The translations under genes and the position numbers were made by a program. From JBLEFH01 sp047345645 (GTDB taxonomy: Bacteria; Pseudomonadota; Alphaproteobacteria; Rhodobacterales; Rhodobacteraceae): 64,000 nt of DNA. Where the stretch lies: the NCBI GenBank assembly GCA_047345645.1, contig JBLEFH010000002.1; one strand, given 5' to 3'. This document shows positions 1 through 8,383 of this stretch, in pieces. Position 1 is the stretch's first letter. Every line of letters begins with the position of its first letter. The notes under the pieces are model-generated. The model did not search any database. It was given only the letters and a program-made list of their open reading frames with translations, and was not told the DNA's origin.

Positions 1-480
1 CTCCTGCGTCAGCGCTTTGGAATCCTTCGACGCGGCGATGGCGATGATCGCATCCGGGTGGACGTGATCGACATGTTTTTTCGGCACATAGGCATGAAGC
101 GGTGTGTCGATCGAGGCCGCGCGCGGGTTGAGGTTGAAGGTGCAATAGGGCAGGTAGCCGACCATCTCGTCCTCATACTCAACCCCGCGATATTTCTCCT
201 TCAGCGCCCGCAGCTTCTCCATATAGAGCGTCGCGAACCCGTCCATCTCGATCGACCCGATATCGCCGCCAGAGCCCTTCACCCACAGCACTTCGACTTC
301 GTCGCCCGTGAGCGGATCGGCCTGCATGACCTTCGCCGAGGTGTTGCCGCCGCCATAATTGGTGACGCGCTTGTCTGAGCCGAGAAGGTTCGAGCGGTAA
401 AGCAGCTTTTCCGGCTCGCTCATCTCTGCCGCTTTCGCGTCGTCCCAAAGTGAAGCCAGCCGCGCCGATGCCGATGTCAT
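1..480 (-). CDS. rhaD: Bifunctional rhamnulose-1-phosphate aldolase/short-chain dehydrogenase, N-terminal part
   Basis: Partial gene: the first 160 residues are present and the 3' end lies beyond the left edge. The family (about 700 aa) joins a class II aldolase domain, which splits L-rhamnulose-1-phosphate, to a C-terminal dehydrogenase domain that oxidises lactaldehyde. The visible part is the aldolase N-terminus, with a VTNYGGGNTSAK motif near residue 40, WVKGSGGD near 68, and a histidine-rich HVDHVHPD stretch near 138 that should hold zinc ligands. The ATG at 480 follows a strong GGGAGGA ribosome site. It is transcribed divergently from the rhamnose transport operon, as rhaDI is from rhaRSTPQUK in Rhizobium. 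The isomerase gene rhaI is probably further left. The family call is firm; the second domain is inferred. Confidence 0.88.
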   Translation of the reverse strand, partial: MTSASARLASLWDDAKAAEMSEPEKLLYRSNLLGSDKRVTNYGGGNTSAKVMQADPLTGDEVEVLWVKGSGGDIGSIEMDGFATLYMEKLRALKEKYRGVEYEDEMVGYLPYCTFNLNPRAASIDTPLHAYVPKKHVDHVHPDAIIAIAASKDSKALTQE

Positions 481-658
481 GATGATTCCTCCCAAAGCCC
501 AGATGTGTGTTGAAGCGGAGTATTCGGCGGGTCACATGCATTGTCAATCAAAAACAATCAAAAACAATCATGATGAGCGGATATATGGCGATCATTGATA
601 ATTTATGATTGACATTGAGCGTCAATATCCGTCATCTTCGATCAAAAGGGAGGCATGG
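481..658. promoter_or_regulatory. Divergent rhaD / deoR regulatory region
   Basis: AT-rich intergenic region between two divergent rhamnose genes. It contains 2.6 tandem copies of the 10-bp unit CAATCAAAAA at 545-570 and an inverted repeat, ATTGAC-N7-GTCAAT, at 608-626. Both resemble sites bound by DeoR-family sugar repressors, and the adjacent deoR is the obvious candidate to bind here. That assignment is inference from position and symmetry. Confidence 0.5.
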
Positions 659-1459
659 ATGCACGAAAAAGAACGCCATGGAATCATCCTGTCGGCGGTT
701 CAGGATCGCCCGGTGGTCACCGTGGCGGAGCTGTGTGCCATGACCGGCGCGTCCGAGGCGACGATCCGCCGGGACATCGCCGCGCTGCATGTGGCCAAGA
801 AGCTTCGCCGGGTGCGGGGCGGGGCCGAAGCGCTTTCGCCGAACCAGTTTCCGGGGCTGGCGGGTCGTCCGTTCTCCGTTAATGAGACGCGCCATATCAA
901 GCAGAAACAGGCGATTGCCGCCGCGGCGGTGGAGCTGTGCGAAGAGGGCGATCCGATCATCATCAATGGCGGGACGACAACCTTTCAGATGGTCCACCCG
1001 CTCGCCAATCGCCGCTGCAAGGTGTTCACCAACTCCTTCGCCATCGCCGAGCATCTGGTAAAACATTCCAAAAATTCGGTGCTGATCTCGGGTGGTGTGA
1101 TTTACCGCGAGCAGAACATTGTCCTTTCGCCCTTCGACAATGACGTGACCCGCAATTTCTACGCGCGCCGCATGTTCATGGGCGCGCAGGGTGTTGCGCC
1201 GATTGGCGTGATGGAGGCGGACCCGCTGATTATTCAGGCGGAGCAAAAGCTGATCGGTCAGGCCGATGAGCTGGTGCTCCTCGTCGATTCCAGCAAATTC
1301 GAGAGCCGGTCGAGCCTTGTGCTTTGCCCGCTCGACCGCATCGACGTGTTGATCACCGATGAGGGGATCAGCGACCGGGCGGCGGCCATGCTCGAATCCG
1401 CCGATATCAAGCTGATCGTCGCGCCGGTCGCGGCGGCGCGGGAAGAGGCGGCTTCATGA
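659..1459 (+). CDS. rhaR: DeoR-family transcriptional regulator of rhamnose catabolism
   Basis: A 266-aa DeoR/GlpR-type repressor. The N-terminal winged helix is seen at about residues 20-45 (AELCAMTGASEATIRRDI), followed by a sugar-phosphate-binding DeoRC domain with an IINGGTTTFQM loop. I chose the ATG at 659 because AAAGGGAGG lies just upstream and the protein then begins MHEKERHGIIL, as family members do; an in-frame ATG at 605 would run through the operator region. The stop overlaps the next start by 4 bp. In Rhizobium leguminosarum a DeoR protein in this position controls rhamnose genes, so the same role is inferred here, probably relieved by a phosphorylated rhamnose intermediate. Confidence 0.85.
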   Translation: MHEKERHGIILSAVQDRPVVTVAELCAMTGASEATIRRDIAALHVAKKLRRVRGGAEALSPNQFPGLAGRPFSVNETRHIKQKQAIAAAAVELCEEGDPIIINGGTTTFQMVHPLANRRCKVFTNSFAIAEHLVKHSKNSVLISGGVIYREQNIVLSPFDNDVTRNFYARRMFMGAQGVAPIGVMEADPLIIQAEQKLIGQADELVLLVDSSKFESRSSLVLCPLDRIDVLITDEGISDRAAAMLESADIKLIVAPVAAAREEAAS

Positions 1460-2103
1460 GCGCGCGGGTCATCCTTGCCTTTGGCGATTCCAATACCCAC
1501 GGCGCATCGGCGATTGCGCCCGATGGCAGTTGGTGGCGCTATGGCGCGGAGACCCGCTGGCCGACGCAGTTGGCCGAAAAACTGGGCCCGGATTACCGCG
1601 TGATCGAGGAAGGTTTGCCGGGGCGAACCACCTGTTTCGATGACCCAATCGAGGGCGCGCATAAGAACGGTTTGCGCGTTTTGCCCGCCCTTCTTCAGAC
1701 ACATGCGCCGCTGGATCTCGTGATCCTGATGCTTGGCACGAATGATCTCAAGGCGCGGTTCAGTCTGGAGGCGGCGGATATTGCCAAGGCGATGGCCCGG
1801 CTCGTTCAGGAGATCCGCGCGCTGGCCGTAGGACCGGAGGGCGGCGATCCGGCGCTGCTCATCGTTGCGCCCGCACCGATTATCGAGATCGGCGTGCCCG
1901 GCCCGCATATGGCGGGCGGCGCGGCGAAATCGCAGCAGCTTGCCGATTTTTACGCGCGTCTTGCAGAGCAAGAGGGCGCCTATTTTTTCGACGCGGGATC
2001 GATGGCAGCCGTCGATCCGGCGGACGGAATCCATCTGACGCCGGAAGCGCATCGCACGCTCGCGGACAGATTTGCAGAGATTATCAAAGGGATGGGCCGC
2101 TAA
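1456..2103 (+). CDS. SGNH/GDSL-family hydrolase (probable carbohydrate esterase)
   Basis: A 215-aa esterase of the SGNH fold. Block I is FGDSNTHG, with the nucleophile Ser12. Block III is GTND near residue 95, and the Asp-His pair lies in DGIHL (Asp190, His193). There is no signal peptide, so it should act in the cytoplasm. It overlaps deoR by 4 bp and precedes the rhamnose-binding protein, so it is co-transcribed with the rhamnose genes. I know of no such gene in the classical rhaRSTPQUK cluster. Deacylation of an acetylated rhamnose or rhamno-oligosaccharide after import is a plausible role, inferred only from context. The family resembles arylesterase/TesA-like lipases, so another ester substrate is possible. 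Confidence 0.8.
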   Translation: MSARVILAFGDSNTHGASAIAPDGSWWRYGAETRWPTQLAEKLGPDYRVIEEGLPGRTTCFDDPIEGAHKNGLRVLPALLQTHAPLDLVILMLGTNDLKARFSLEAADIAKAMARLVQEIRALAVGPEGGDPALLIVAPAPIIEIGVPGPHMAGGAAKSQQLADFYARLAEQEGAYFFDAGSMAAVDPADGIHLTPEAHRTLADRFAEIIKGMGR

Positions 2104-2132
2104 GGCCCGCCTGTTCAAAGGGAGGATGAACC

Positions 2133-3122
2133 ATGAATCTAGTGAAAAACCTGTTGCTCGGCTCCGCCGCTGTCGCCTTGATGGCCGGGAGCGCTTCGGC
2201 CCAAGAGGTGCGGATCGCGCTTGTCGCCAAAGCTCTCGGGATCGGCTTTTTCGAAGCCGCCGCGAAGGGTGCGGAAGAGGCCGCGGAGGAGCTCGGCGAT
2301 GTCGAGATCATCTATACCGGCCCAACGGATACCACCGCCGAAGGCCAGATCGAAGTGATCAACTCGCTGATCGCGCAGAATGTCGACGCGATTGCGGTCT
2401 CGGCAAATGACACCGACGCTCTGGTGCCGACGCTGAAGAAAGCCATGCAGCGCGGGATCACCGTAGTCTCTTGGGACTCGGGCGTGGCCGAAGACGGGCG
2501 CGAGGCGCATCTCAGCCCGTCCTCGAATGAGCTGATCGGTCAGATGATCATTCAGCTCGCGGCGGACAACCTGCCCGATGGCGGCGAGGTTGCCGTGCTG
2601 TCGGCGACCACCACCTCGACGAACCAGAACACCTGGATCGAAGAGATGAACAAGGTCATGGGAGACTATCCCGATATTGAAGTCGTCGCGACCGTTTACG
2701 GCGATGATCTGGCCGATAAATCCTACCGTGAAGCGCAGGGCCTGATGCAGTCCTATCCGGACCTCGATGCGATCATCGCGCCGACATCGGTGGGCATCGT
2801 GGCCGCAGCGCAGGCCGTCTCCGATGCGGGCAAGGCGGGTGAGGTCAATGTGACCGGCCTTGGCCTTCCCTCCGAAATGGCGGGCGCGATCGAGAGCGGC
2901 GCGTCCAAATCCTTCGCGATTTGGAACCCGATTGATCTGGGCTATTCGGCCACCATGATGGCCTATCAACTCGCCACCGATAACGCAGAGGCGGAGCCGG
3001 GTGCGACGATCAATATCGGCCGCATGGGCGAGGTCACGCTGGATGATGAAACCTCCGCCGCGATGGCCGAGCCGTTCATCTATGACAGCTCCAATATCGA
3101 CGAATTCAAAGACATTTTCTGA
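2133..3122 (+). CDS. rhaS: Rhamnose ABC transporter substrate-binding protein
   Basis: A 329-aa periplasmic sugar-binding protein of the RbsB/LacI-like type. A signal peptide covers residues 1-23, with cleavage after SASA before QEVRIALV. The start follows GGGAGGATGAACC. The product delivers L-rhamnose to the RhaTPQ membrane complex. Operon order (binding protein, double ATPase, two permeases, mutarotase, kinase) matches the Rhizobium rhamnose importer, which fixes the likely substrate. A strong hairpin follows its stop codon at 3132-3157, which would favour excess binding protein over downstream products. The sequence alone would only say 'sugar-binding protein'; the rhamnose assignment comes from neighbours. 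Confidence 0.88.
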   Translation: MNLVKNLLLGSAAVALMAGSASAQEVRIALVAKALGIGFFEAAAKGAEEAAEELGDVEIIYTGPTDTTAEGQIEVINSLIAQNVDAIAVSANDTDALVPTLKKAMQRGITVVSWDSGVAEDGREAHLSPSSNELIGQMIIQLAADNLPDGGEVAVLSATTTSTNQNTWIEEMNKVMGDYPDIEVVATVYGDDLADKSYREAQGLMQSYPDLDAIIAPTSVGIVAAAQAVSDAGKAGEVNVTGLGLPSEMAGAIESGASKSFAIWNPIDLGYSATMMAYQLATDNAEAEPGATINIGRMGEVTLDDETSAAMAEPFIYDSSNIDEFKDIF

Positions 3123-3131
3123 TCTTTGACG

Positions 3132-3167
3132 GGCAGGGGCGGCGCGCTGCCCCTGCCTTTTCCTTTT
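3132..3167 (+). terminator. Intra-operon hairpin with U-rich tail after rhaS
   Basis: GGCAGGGGC (3132-3140) pairs perfectly with GCCCCTGCC (3149-3157) across an 8-nt loop and is followed by TTTTCCTTTT. It sits between the binding-protein gene and the ATPase gene of one operon. It is therefore best read as a partial terminator or mRNA 3'-end stabiliser rather than the operon end. Confidence 0.7.
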
Positions 3168-3194
3168 CGACATTTTGCGGAAGGCGCGTGAGCC

Positions 3195-4730
3195 ATGAGC
3201 ATGGATCATACCGCGTCCGGCGAGGGGAGACCGGTTCTCGCGCTGGATGAGATCACCAAAACATTTCCGGGGGTTAAGGCGCTGGATGGCGTTCGGCTGG
3301 AGCTTTATCCCGGCGAAGTGACCTCGCTGATCGGGGAGAACGGAGCCGGGAAATCCACCGTGGTGAAAATCCTGACGGGGATCTATCAGCCCGATGGGGG
3401 GCAGATCCTGCTCGATGGCGCGCCGGTCCATTTTGCGACCGCGCAGGACGCCGCTCATGCGGGCGTCACCGCGATCCATCAGGAGACGGTGCTTTTTGAA
3501 GAGCTGTCCGTCGCTGAGAACATCTTTCTGGGCCATGCGCCAAAGGGCCGGTTCGGCTTGATGGACCGCAGCGCCATGCGCAAACAGGCGGGCGAGATCC
3601 TGAAAGGGATCGGCGCACAGATCGACCCGGCGGTGAAGCTGAAAGACCTCGGCATCGCCTCGCGCCATCTGGTTGCCATCGCCCGCGCGCTCTCGGTCGA
3701 TGCGCGGGTCGTGATCATGGACGAACCGACCGCCGCGCTCAGCCAGAAGGAAATCGAGGAGCTTTACGAGCTGGTCGAGACCCTCAAAGCGCAGGGCAAG
3801 GCGATCCTCTTCATATCCCATAAATTCGACGAAATCTTCCGCATCTCTGACCGCTACACCGTGTTTCGCGACGGCCAGTTTGTCGGCGCGGGCAAGATGG
3901 CGGGCACCACCGAGGACGATCTGGTGCAGATGATGGTGGGCCGGGCGGTCGATCAAATCTTCCCCAAGCGCAAGGCCGAGATTGGCGAAGAGGTGCTGAA
4001 GGTCGTGGGCTACAGCCACCCGACCGAGTTTGCGGACATTAACTTTTCCCTCAAACGTGGTGAAATCCTTGGCTTTTACGGTCTCGTCGGGGCAGGGCGG
4101 TCCGAGTTCATGCAATCGCTGATCGGGATCACCAAACCCTCTAAGGGCGCCGCGCGGTTTGACGGACAGATCACGGTGATCCGCTCCCCCGCCGACGCGA
4201 TTGACGCGGGGATCGTCTATGTGCCGGAGGACCGGGGCAAGCAGGGCGCGATCCTCGATTTGCCGATCTTCCAGAATGTGACGCTCCCGTCGCTGAACCG
4301 CACCTCCCGCAAAGGGTTCATTCAACTGGCCGAGGAATTCGCGCTCGCCCGCGAATATACCGAACGGCTGGACCTGCGCGCCGCCTCGCTCGACACCCCA
4401 GTCGGGAGCCTTTCGGGCGGCAACCAGCAAAAAGTCGTGATCGCCAAATGGCTGGCGACCAAACCGCGCGTGATCATCCTCGATGAGCCGACCAAGGGGA
4501 TCGACATCGGGTCCAAAGCAGCGGTGCATGACTTCATGTCCGAACTCGCCGCGCAAGGGCTCTCGGTCATCATGGTCAGCTCTGAAATCCCTGAAATTCT
4601 CGGCATGTCCGACCGGGTCATCGTGATGCGCGAGGGCCGGATTGCCGCTGAACTGGCGGGCGACGCGCTCACCCCCGAAACCCTCGTGCGCCATGCCGCC
4701 GGCATCGACGCGAAAGGAGACGCCGCATGA
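3195..4730 (+). CDS. rhaT: Rhamnose ABC transporter, double ATP-binding protein
   Basis: A 511-aa RbsA/MglA-type protein with two fused nucleotide-binding domains. Domain 1 has Walker A GENGAGKST at residues 47-55 and Walker B VIMDEPTAAL. Domain 2 has a GLVGAGRSE loop, the signature LSGGNQQKV and the Walker B-like IILDEPTKGIDIG. The degenerate second P-loop is normal for this family. It powers rhamnose import with RhaP and RhaQ. The stop overlaps rhaP by 4 bp. An in-frame ATG two codons downstream (3201) is an alternative start. Confidence 0.9.
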   Translation: MSMDHTASGEGRPVLALDEITKTFPGVKALDGVRLELYPGEVTSLIGENGAGKSTVVKILTGIYQPDGGQILLDGAPVHFATAQDAAHAGVTAIHQETVLFEELSVAENIFLGHAPKGRFGLMDRSAMRKQAGEILKGIGAQIDPAVKLKDLGIASRHLVAIARALSVDARVVIMDEPTAALSQKEIEELYELVETLKAQGKAILFISHKFDEIFRISDRYTVFRDGQFVGAGKMAGTTEDDLVQMMVGRAVDQIFPKRKAEIGEEVLKVVGYSHPTEFADINFSLKRGEILGFYGLVGAGRSEFMQSLIGITKPSKGAARFDGQITVIRSPADAIDAGIVYVPEDRGKQGAILDLPIFQNVTLPSLNRTSRKGFIQLAEEFALAREYTERLDLRAASLDTPVGSLSGGNQQKVVIAKWLATKPRVIILDEPTKGIDIGSKAAVHDFMSELAAQGLSVIMVSSEIPEILGMSDRVIVMREGRIAAELAGDALTPETLVRHAAGIDAKGDAA

Positions 4731-5707
4731 TGACGCTGCTCAAATCCCGTGAAGCGATCCTTTTTGGCGCCATCGTTGCGCTTCTGGCGATCATCGCCAG
4801 CCGCTTCCCCGCTTTCGTCTCGCCCGGCAATCTCGTCGCCGTCTTCGCGGACAGCGCGCCGCTTATCATTCTGGCCCTCGGTCAAATGGTGGTGATCCTG
4901 ACCCGCTGTATCGACCTGTCTGTCGCCGCCAATCTTGCGCTAACGGGCATGGTTTGCGCGATGCTGAATGTCGCCATGCCGGGGCTGCCGGTGATTGTCA
5001 TCATCCTTGTCGCCCTCTCGCTCGGCGCGTTTCTGGGCGCGATCAACGGGCTTTTGGTGTGGAAACTCGGCATTCCGCCCATCGTCGTCACCCTCGGCAC
5101 CATGACGATTTTCCGGGGCATCATTTTCCTGCTGACGGACGGGCAATGGATCAACGCCCATGAAATGAGCGCCAGCTTCACCGGCTTCCCGCGTGCCGAA
5201 TTTCTCGGAATGCCCGTGCTTGGCTGGATCGCGATCCTCATGGTCGGGCTGATGCTGCTCGTCATGCAGCGCACCACCCTTGGCCGCTCCTTCTTCGCCG
5301 TTGGGGGCAACCCACACGCGGCGGTCTATACCGGCATCAATGTCGGCAAAACGCAGTTTCTCGCGTTCGTCATTTCCGGAACGCTCGCCGGGCTGACGGG
5401 CTATCTCTGGATCGCGCGCTACGCCGTCGCCTATGTCGATATCGCGGGCGGGTTTGAGCTCGACGTGGTCGCGGCTTACGTGATCGGCGGGATCTCCATC
5501 GCGGGCGGCGCGGGCTCGGTGATCGGCACGCTACTTGGCGCGCTCTTCCTTGGCGTCGTGAAAAACGCGCTGCCGGTGGTGAACATCTCGCCCTTCTGGC
5601 AACTCGCCATTTCCGGCGCGGCCATCATCATCGCCGTAGCCTTCAACGCGCGCTCCAGCCGCAGCAAGGGGCGGGTGATCCTCAAATCCGCAGAGGTGAC
5701 CGCGTGA
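4727..5707 (+). CDS. rhaP: Rhamnose ABC transporter permease
   Basis: A 326-aa inner-membrane permease of the RbsC/BPD_transp_2 type with about nine hydrophobic segments. Typical family motifs are present: GQMVVILTRCIDLSVAAN in the N-terminal third, the GVVV-type loop seen as IPPIVVTLGTMTIFRG, and YVIGGISIAGGAGS near the C-terminus. It forms the translocation pore with RhaQ, whose gene begins inside its stop codon (GTGA). The length is typical for the family. Confidence 0.9.
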   Translation: MMTLLKSREAILFGAIVALLAIIASRFPAFVSPGNLVAVFADSAPLIILALGQMVVILTRCIDLSVAANLALTGMVCAMLNVAMPGLPVIVIILVALSLGAFLGAINGLLVWKLGIPPIVVTLGTMTIFRGIIFLLTDGQWINAHEMSASFTGFPRAEFLGMPVLGWIAILMVGLMLLVMQRTTLGRSFFAVGGNPHAAVYTGINVGKTQFLAFVISGTLAGLTGYLWIARYAVAYVDIAGGFELDVVAAYVIGGISIAGGAGSVIGTLLGALFLGVVKNALPVVNISPFWQLAISGAAIIIAVAFNARSSRSKGRVILKSAEVTA

Positions 5708-6705
5708 GCATGACCGAAACGCAAACCCGGCGGCACATCCCGGACCAACTCAGCTCGCCGTTTGAGAAGCGCCTGAAAAGCTGGGAGACGCTGCTTCTGG
5801 CCGTCGCTGTCGGGATCTTCATCCTCAACAGCTTCGCCTCGCCCTATTTCCTCAATGCGTGGAATTTGAGCGACGCGACCTTCAACTTCACCGAGAAAGC
5901 GATGATCGCCTTCGCCATGGCGCTGCTGATTATCTCGGGCGAGATCGACCTCTCCGTCGCCTCGATCATCGCGCTCTCCTCCACCGCCATGGGTCTCGTG
6001 ATGCAAGCCGGGTTCGGCACGCCCGTGATCGTGCTGGCCGGGCTTGGCACGGGCCTTCTTTGCGGCGCGTTCAACGGCGTTCTGGTCACCCGGCTCGGCC
6101 TGCCCTCCATCGTTGTGACCATCGGGACGATGAGCCTTTTCCGAGGCATCAGCTATATCATCCTCGGCGACGGCGCGTTTCGCGGCTACCCGGAAAGCTT
6201 TGCCTGGTTCGGGCAGGGCTATGTGTTCTGGGTCATCACCGTCGAAATGGTGATCTTCGCGATCCTCGCCGTGATCTACGGCGTGCTGCTCCACAAAACC
6301 AATTTCGGCCGCGCCGTCTATGCCATTGGCAACAACCCGACCGGCGCGATGTTCTCCGGCATCCGGGTGGCGCGGGTCAAGATGATCCTGTTTCTGCTGA
6401 CCGGCCTCATGTCCGGCCTCGCAGCGGTGTGCCTGACCTCGCGCCTCGGTTCGACCCGGCCTTCCATCGCCGCCGGGATGGAGCTTGAGGTCGTCACCAT
6501 GGTTGTGCTTGGCGGGGTCAACATCCTCGGCGGCTCCGGCTCTATTCCGGGCGTGGTCATCGCGGCCTTCGTCATGGGCCTCGTGACCTTCGGCCTCGGG
6601 CTGCTCAACGTGCCGGGGATCGTCATGTCGATTTTCATCGGCCTGCTGCTGATCGGCGTGATCGCGCTCCCGCGTCTCTGGGAGAAAGCACGGAGGCGCA
6701 GATAA
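5704..6705 (+). CDS. rhaQ: Rhamnose ABC transporter permease
   Basis: A 333-aa second permease of the rhamnose importer, also RbsC-like. It has MALLIISGEIDLSVASI, LPSIVVTIGTMSLFRG and VVLGGVNILGGSGS. Its hydrophilic N-terminus is somewhat long (about 30 residues before the first membrane span). The start is GTG at 5704, overlapping rhaP by 4 bp; ATG at 5710 is a close alternative. The stop codon TAA shares its last base with the ATG of the mutarotase gene. Confidence 0.9.
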   Translation: MSMTETQTRRHIPDQLSSPFEKRLKSWETLLLAVAVGIFILNSFASPYFLNAWNLSDATFNFTEKAMIAFAMALLIISGEIDLSVASIIALSSTAMGLVMQAGFGTPVIVLAGLGTGLLCGAFNGVLVTRLGLPSIVVTIGTMSLFRGISYIILGDGAFRGYPESFAWFGQGYVFWVITVEMVIFAILAVIYGVLLHKTNFGRAVYAIGNNPTGAMFSGIRVARVKMILFLLTGLMSGLAAVCLTSRLGSTRPSIAAGMELEVVTMVVLGGVNILGGSGSIPGVVIAAFVMGLVTFGLGLLNVPGIVMSIFIGLLLIGVIALPRLWEKARRRR

Positions 6706-7019
6706 TGGAAAAATATGCGTTTCGCATGGTCCTCCATGAGGGCCAGCTTGAAGAATATAAAAAGCGCCATGATGAGATCTGGCCCGAACTGATCACTGCT
6801 TTGAGATCGGCCGGGGTCGAAGATTATTCGATCCATTACGACCCGGAAACGCGGCATCTCTTCGCCGTGCTGTGGCGGCGCGACGATCACGATATGGCGG
6901 CGCTGCCCGCGCATCCGGCGGTCAAGAAATGGTGGGCCTATATGGCCGACATCATGGAGACGAACGCCGATGACAGCCCGATGGAAACGCCGCTGCAAAC
7001 CGTGTTCCACCTGCCATGA
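6705..7019 (+). CDS. rhaU: L-rhamnose mutarotase
   Basis: A 104-aa protein of the RhaM/RhaU family, which interconverts the alpha and beta anomers of L-rhamnose to speed use of imported sugar. The catalytic histidine of the family fits His22 in YKKRHDEIWPEL. A C-terminal KKWWAYMADIM motif matches the family's paired tryptophans. Length is exactly typical. It overlaps rhaQ by 1 bp and rhaK by 4 bp, so translation is probably coupled. Confidence 0.93.
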   Translation: MEKYAFRMVLHEGQLEEYKKRHDEIWPELITALRSAGVEDYSIHYDPETRHLFAVLWRRDDHDMAALPAHPAVKKWWAYMADIMETNADDSPMETPLQTVFHLP

Positions 7020-8377
7020 GCGCGCCGCGCCATATCGCCGTTATCGACGTGGGCAAGACCAATGCCAAGCTGGCTTTGGTGGATTTGCGCAGTCTCGAAG
7101 AAATTGCGGTCGTCACGCGGCCCAACACGGTTCTGCCGGGGCCGCCTTATCCGCATTTCGACCTCGACGGGCATTGGCAGTTTTTTCTGGAGCATCTGGC
7201 GCAGTTTCACGCGGAGCATGGTGTTGACGGGATTTCGATCACCACCCATGGCGCGGCGGCGGTGCTGCTCGATGCGGATGGGTACTTGGCGACGCCGATG
7301 CTCGATTATGAGCATAGCGGCCCGGATGATCTCACCGCAGACTACGACAAACTGCGTCCGCCTTTTGCAAAGACCGGCGCGCCGCGTTTGCCGATGGGGC
7401 TCAATCTTGGGGCGCAATTTCACTGGCTCTTCGCGCGTGATCCGGACCTCTTGGCGCGGACGGCGCATATCGTGACCTATCCGCAATATTGGGGTTATCG
7501 GCTGACCGGGAAGCTGGCGACGGATGTGTCCTCGCTCGGCTGCCACACCGATTTGTGGCTGCCGCAATCGGGTGAGCCATCCGCACTGGTCGAGACGCTT
7601 GGCATCGCGAACAAACTCGCGCTCGCGCACAAAACCTCGGATGTTCTCGGCACCATCACGCCGGAGATCGCCGCTGCCACTGGCTTGCCGGAGGCGACGC
7701 CCGTTCTCTGCGGGATCCATGACAGCAACGCCTCTATGCTCCCGCATCTGCTCGGGCGAGACGGCGCGTTTTCCGTTGTCTCCACAGGCACTTGGGTCGT
7801 GGTAATGGCGGCGGGCGGCGAGACGCCCGCGCTCGATCCGGCCCGCGACACGCTCATCAATGTTTCCGCTTTTGGCGATCCCATCCCATCGGCGCGCTTT
7901 ATGGGCGGGCGGGAATATGAGGTGATCCGGGGTCAGGGGGCGGCGGAGCCGAGCGCGGAGGATCGCGCCGCTGTGCTGGCTGATGAGGTCATGCTGCTGC
8001 CCGCTGTCGTTCCCGAGAGCGGACCCTTTGCCGGTCGCACCGCGCGCTGGACCCAAGAGCCGCCGACCGATGGCGCGCGGATCTATGCGCTCTCGCTTTA
8101 TCTCGCGCTGATGACGGATGCTTGCCTGAGCCTCATCGGTGCCGAGGGGCCGACAGTTGTCGAAGGCCCGTTCGCCAAGAACGCGGATTTCCTCCAGATG
8201 CTGGCGGCGTGCCGGGAGGGCGGCGTCGAGATCGCGGCATCCGCGACGGGCACGAGTATCGGCGCGGCGCTGCTCTTTGAAACGGACGGGCGGCACGCGG
8301 CAACGACGCCGGCCCAAGGCGGAGAGACAACCGACCTCAAAGCCTACGCAGCGGCTTGGCGCGCGGCGGTGTCGTGA
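7016..8377 (+). CDS. rhaK: Rhamnulokinase / rhamnose kinase (FGGY family)
   Basis: A 453-aa FGGY carbohydrate kinase. The N-terminal phosphate loop is seen as IDVGKTNAKLALVD (residues 10-23), the middle substrate region has DYEHSGPDD, and the ATP loop VSTGTWVV lies near residue 260. In the Rhizobium system RhaK both phosphorylates the sugar and is needed for transporter activity. As the last gene of the operon it ends 6 bp from the convergent IclR gene. Assignment to rhamnose or rhamnulose is by context; the FGGY fold is clear from sequence. Confidence 0.88.
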   Translation: MSAPRHIAVIDVGKTNAKLALVDLRSLEEIAVVTRPNTVLPGPPYPHFDLDGHWQFFLEHLAQFHAEHGVDGISITTHGAAAVLLDADGYLATPMLDYEHSGPDDLTADYDKLRPPFAKTGAPRLPMGLNLGAQFHWLFARDPDLLARTAHIVTYPQYWGYRLTGKLATDVSSLGCHTDLWLPQSGEPSALVETLGIANKLALAHKTSDVLGTITPEIAAATGLPEATPVLCGIHDSNASMLPHLLGRDGAFSVVSTGTWVVVMAAGGETPALDPARDTLINVSAFGDPIPSARFMGGREYEVIRGQGAAEPSAEDRAAVLADEVMLLPAVVPESGPFAGRTARWTQEPPTDGARIYALSLYLALMTDACLSLIGAEGPTVVEGPFAKNADFLQMLAACREGGVEIAASATGTSIGAALLFETDGRHAATTPAQGGETTDLKAYAAAWRAAVS

Positions 8378-8383
8378 GTGGCG

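Noticed and set aside
2139..4694. An 851-codon open frame on the minus strand
   Set aside because: It lies wholly antisense to rhaS and rhaT, whose motifs are intact. Its composition is rich in His, Arg and Asp as expected from the reverse of GC-rich coding DNA.
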